Under the pieces are notes generated by a model. That model worked only from the letters and a program-made list of their open reading frames with translations. It did not search any database and had not been told where the DNA came from. From contig JAWPMV010000001.1 in assembly GCA_033391075.1 (NCBI GenBank), positions 310,001 through 374,000 of the forward strand: 64,000 bases of DNA, written 5' to 3'. A program made the translations under genes and the position numbers. This document shows, piece after piece, positions 63,674 through 64,000 of this stretch. This stretch comes from Bacteroidia bacterium. GTDB taxonomy: Bacteria > Bacteroidota > Bacteroidia > J057. Each line of letters opens with the position of its first letter. Position 1 is the first letter of the stretch.

Positions 63674-64000
63674 ATGCATAGTATCTTTTATAATACCAAA
63701 ATTCGAAGATCACGAGTAAAGCGAATAAACCCCCAGGTTTATTTTTTGCTTGTTCTGGGTATTTGCCTTTTGAGTACTTCTTTTTCTTTTGGACAATCAG
63801 GTCCGGGAGGAGTCAATTCAGATTTATTATTGTGGGTGCGCTCGGATAGTTCTTTATATTCTGATGCAGGGAGTACCGCAGCAAATCCCTCGGACAATAT
63901 TCAGGAATGGCACGACAAAAGCTCAAATGGAAATCATTTGTATTCTTCTGGTAGTAGCAGGCCCGTCTGGGACTGGACCAATATGATCAACTACCAGCCA
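63674..64000 (+). CDS. Large secreted protein, N-terminal part only
   Basis: The frame is open from ATG 63674 to the window end (109 codons). The start has a basic stretch, a hydrophobic signal core (VYFLLVLGICLLSTSFSFGQ) and then GPGGVNSDLLLWVRSDSSLY with IQEWHDKSSNGNHL. This wording is typical of Bacteroidota surface proteins with an N-terminal concanavalin-like or DUF8202-type domain that end in a T9SS or gliding-motility sorting domain. The end lies outside the window, so this cannot be confirmed. Confidence 0.7.
   Translation, partial: MHSIFYNTKIRRSRVKRINPQVYFLLVLGICLLSTSFSFGQSGPGGVNSDLLLWVRSDSSLYSDAGSTAANPSDNIQEWHDKSSNGNHLYSSGSSRPVWDWTNMINYQP

Noticed and set aside
1-64000. CRISPR arrays, tRNA or rRNA genes, insertion sequences
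   Set aside because: Scanned the intergenic regions by eye; no spaced direct repeats, tRNA-like cloverleaf with CCA region, rRNA stretches or transposase frames were seen.

Overview
The window is a piece of a Bacteroidota chromosome. Supporting signs are a SusC/SusD pair, a FecR anti-sigma factor with an STN-containing TonB receptor, at least two proteins with a type IX secretion (T9SS) C-terminal sorting domain, DUF1573 and CRTAC1-type lipoproteins, a TAnnTTTG-type promoter box, and weak or absent Shine-Dalgarno sequences. The mix (FadD/FadI, ASPIC/UnbV proteins, PKD and YCF48-like surface proteins) fits a free-living, probably marine or biofilm member of Saprospiria or Cytophagia; the exact family is inference. 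No rRNA, tRNA, CRISPR array, insertion sequence or prophage was seen.

Layout. 1-7.6 kb: rluB (cut by the window edge) and scpB with a 116-nt overlap, a DUF1573 lipoprotein, a tetR with a perfect operator, a secreted beta-helix protein, tdk, fadD and an internally repeated lipoprotein. 7.7-12.6 kb: a cell-surface signalling operon in the order ECF sigma factor, small HExxH lipoprotein, FecR anti-sigma factor, STN-type TonB receptor. 12.9-24.8 kb: susC, susD and two giant CRTAC1 (FG-GAP/ASPIC) lipoproteins, an outer-membrane uptake locus. 24.9-31.4 kb: kbp, a small basic secreted protein, a membrane class III cyclase, moxR, a PLP decarboxylase divergent from a LysR regulator, and a toxin-antitoxin pair bracketed by two copies of one intergenic repeat. 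31.7-35.7 kb: a YdeI-like protein and an NAD-salvage locus (nrtR, prs-like, nadV) with palindromic operators. 35.8-44.5 kb: a YCF48-like T9SS protein, small membrane proteins, an MscS channel, a 56-codon acidic small gene between copies of a palindromic repeat, a second YdeI-like protein, fadI and a P-loop ATPase. 44.6-54 kb: a PKD-rich M43 metalloprotease (T9SS), tandem di-heme lipo-cytochromes, and a tail-fibre-like S74 protein. 54.3-64 kb: a double acetyltransferase-like protein, a GT4 glycosyltransferase, a beta-barrel protein, an EamA transporter, an orphan molybdopterin oxidoreductase subunit, a DUF885 peptidase, and the start of a large secreted protein.

How they work together. The sigma/FecR/receptor operon probably senses an extracellular ligand and may control neighbouring envelope genes. 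SusCD binds and imports a ligand, with the two CRTAC1 lipoproteins likely as surface accessory proteins. fadD and fadI supply beta-oxidation. nrtR/prs/nadV recycles nicotinamide to NAD. The most interesting points are the scpB/rluB dual-coding overlap with opposite-charge tails, the protease-like lipoprotein inserted between sigma and anti-sigma, the NrtR regulon with an intact Nudix box, the repeat-flanked toxin-antitoxin cassette, the dispersed palindromic repeats, and the untracked 56-codon gene.
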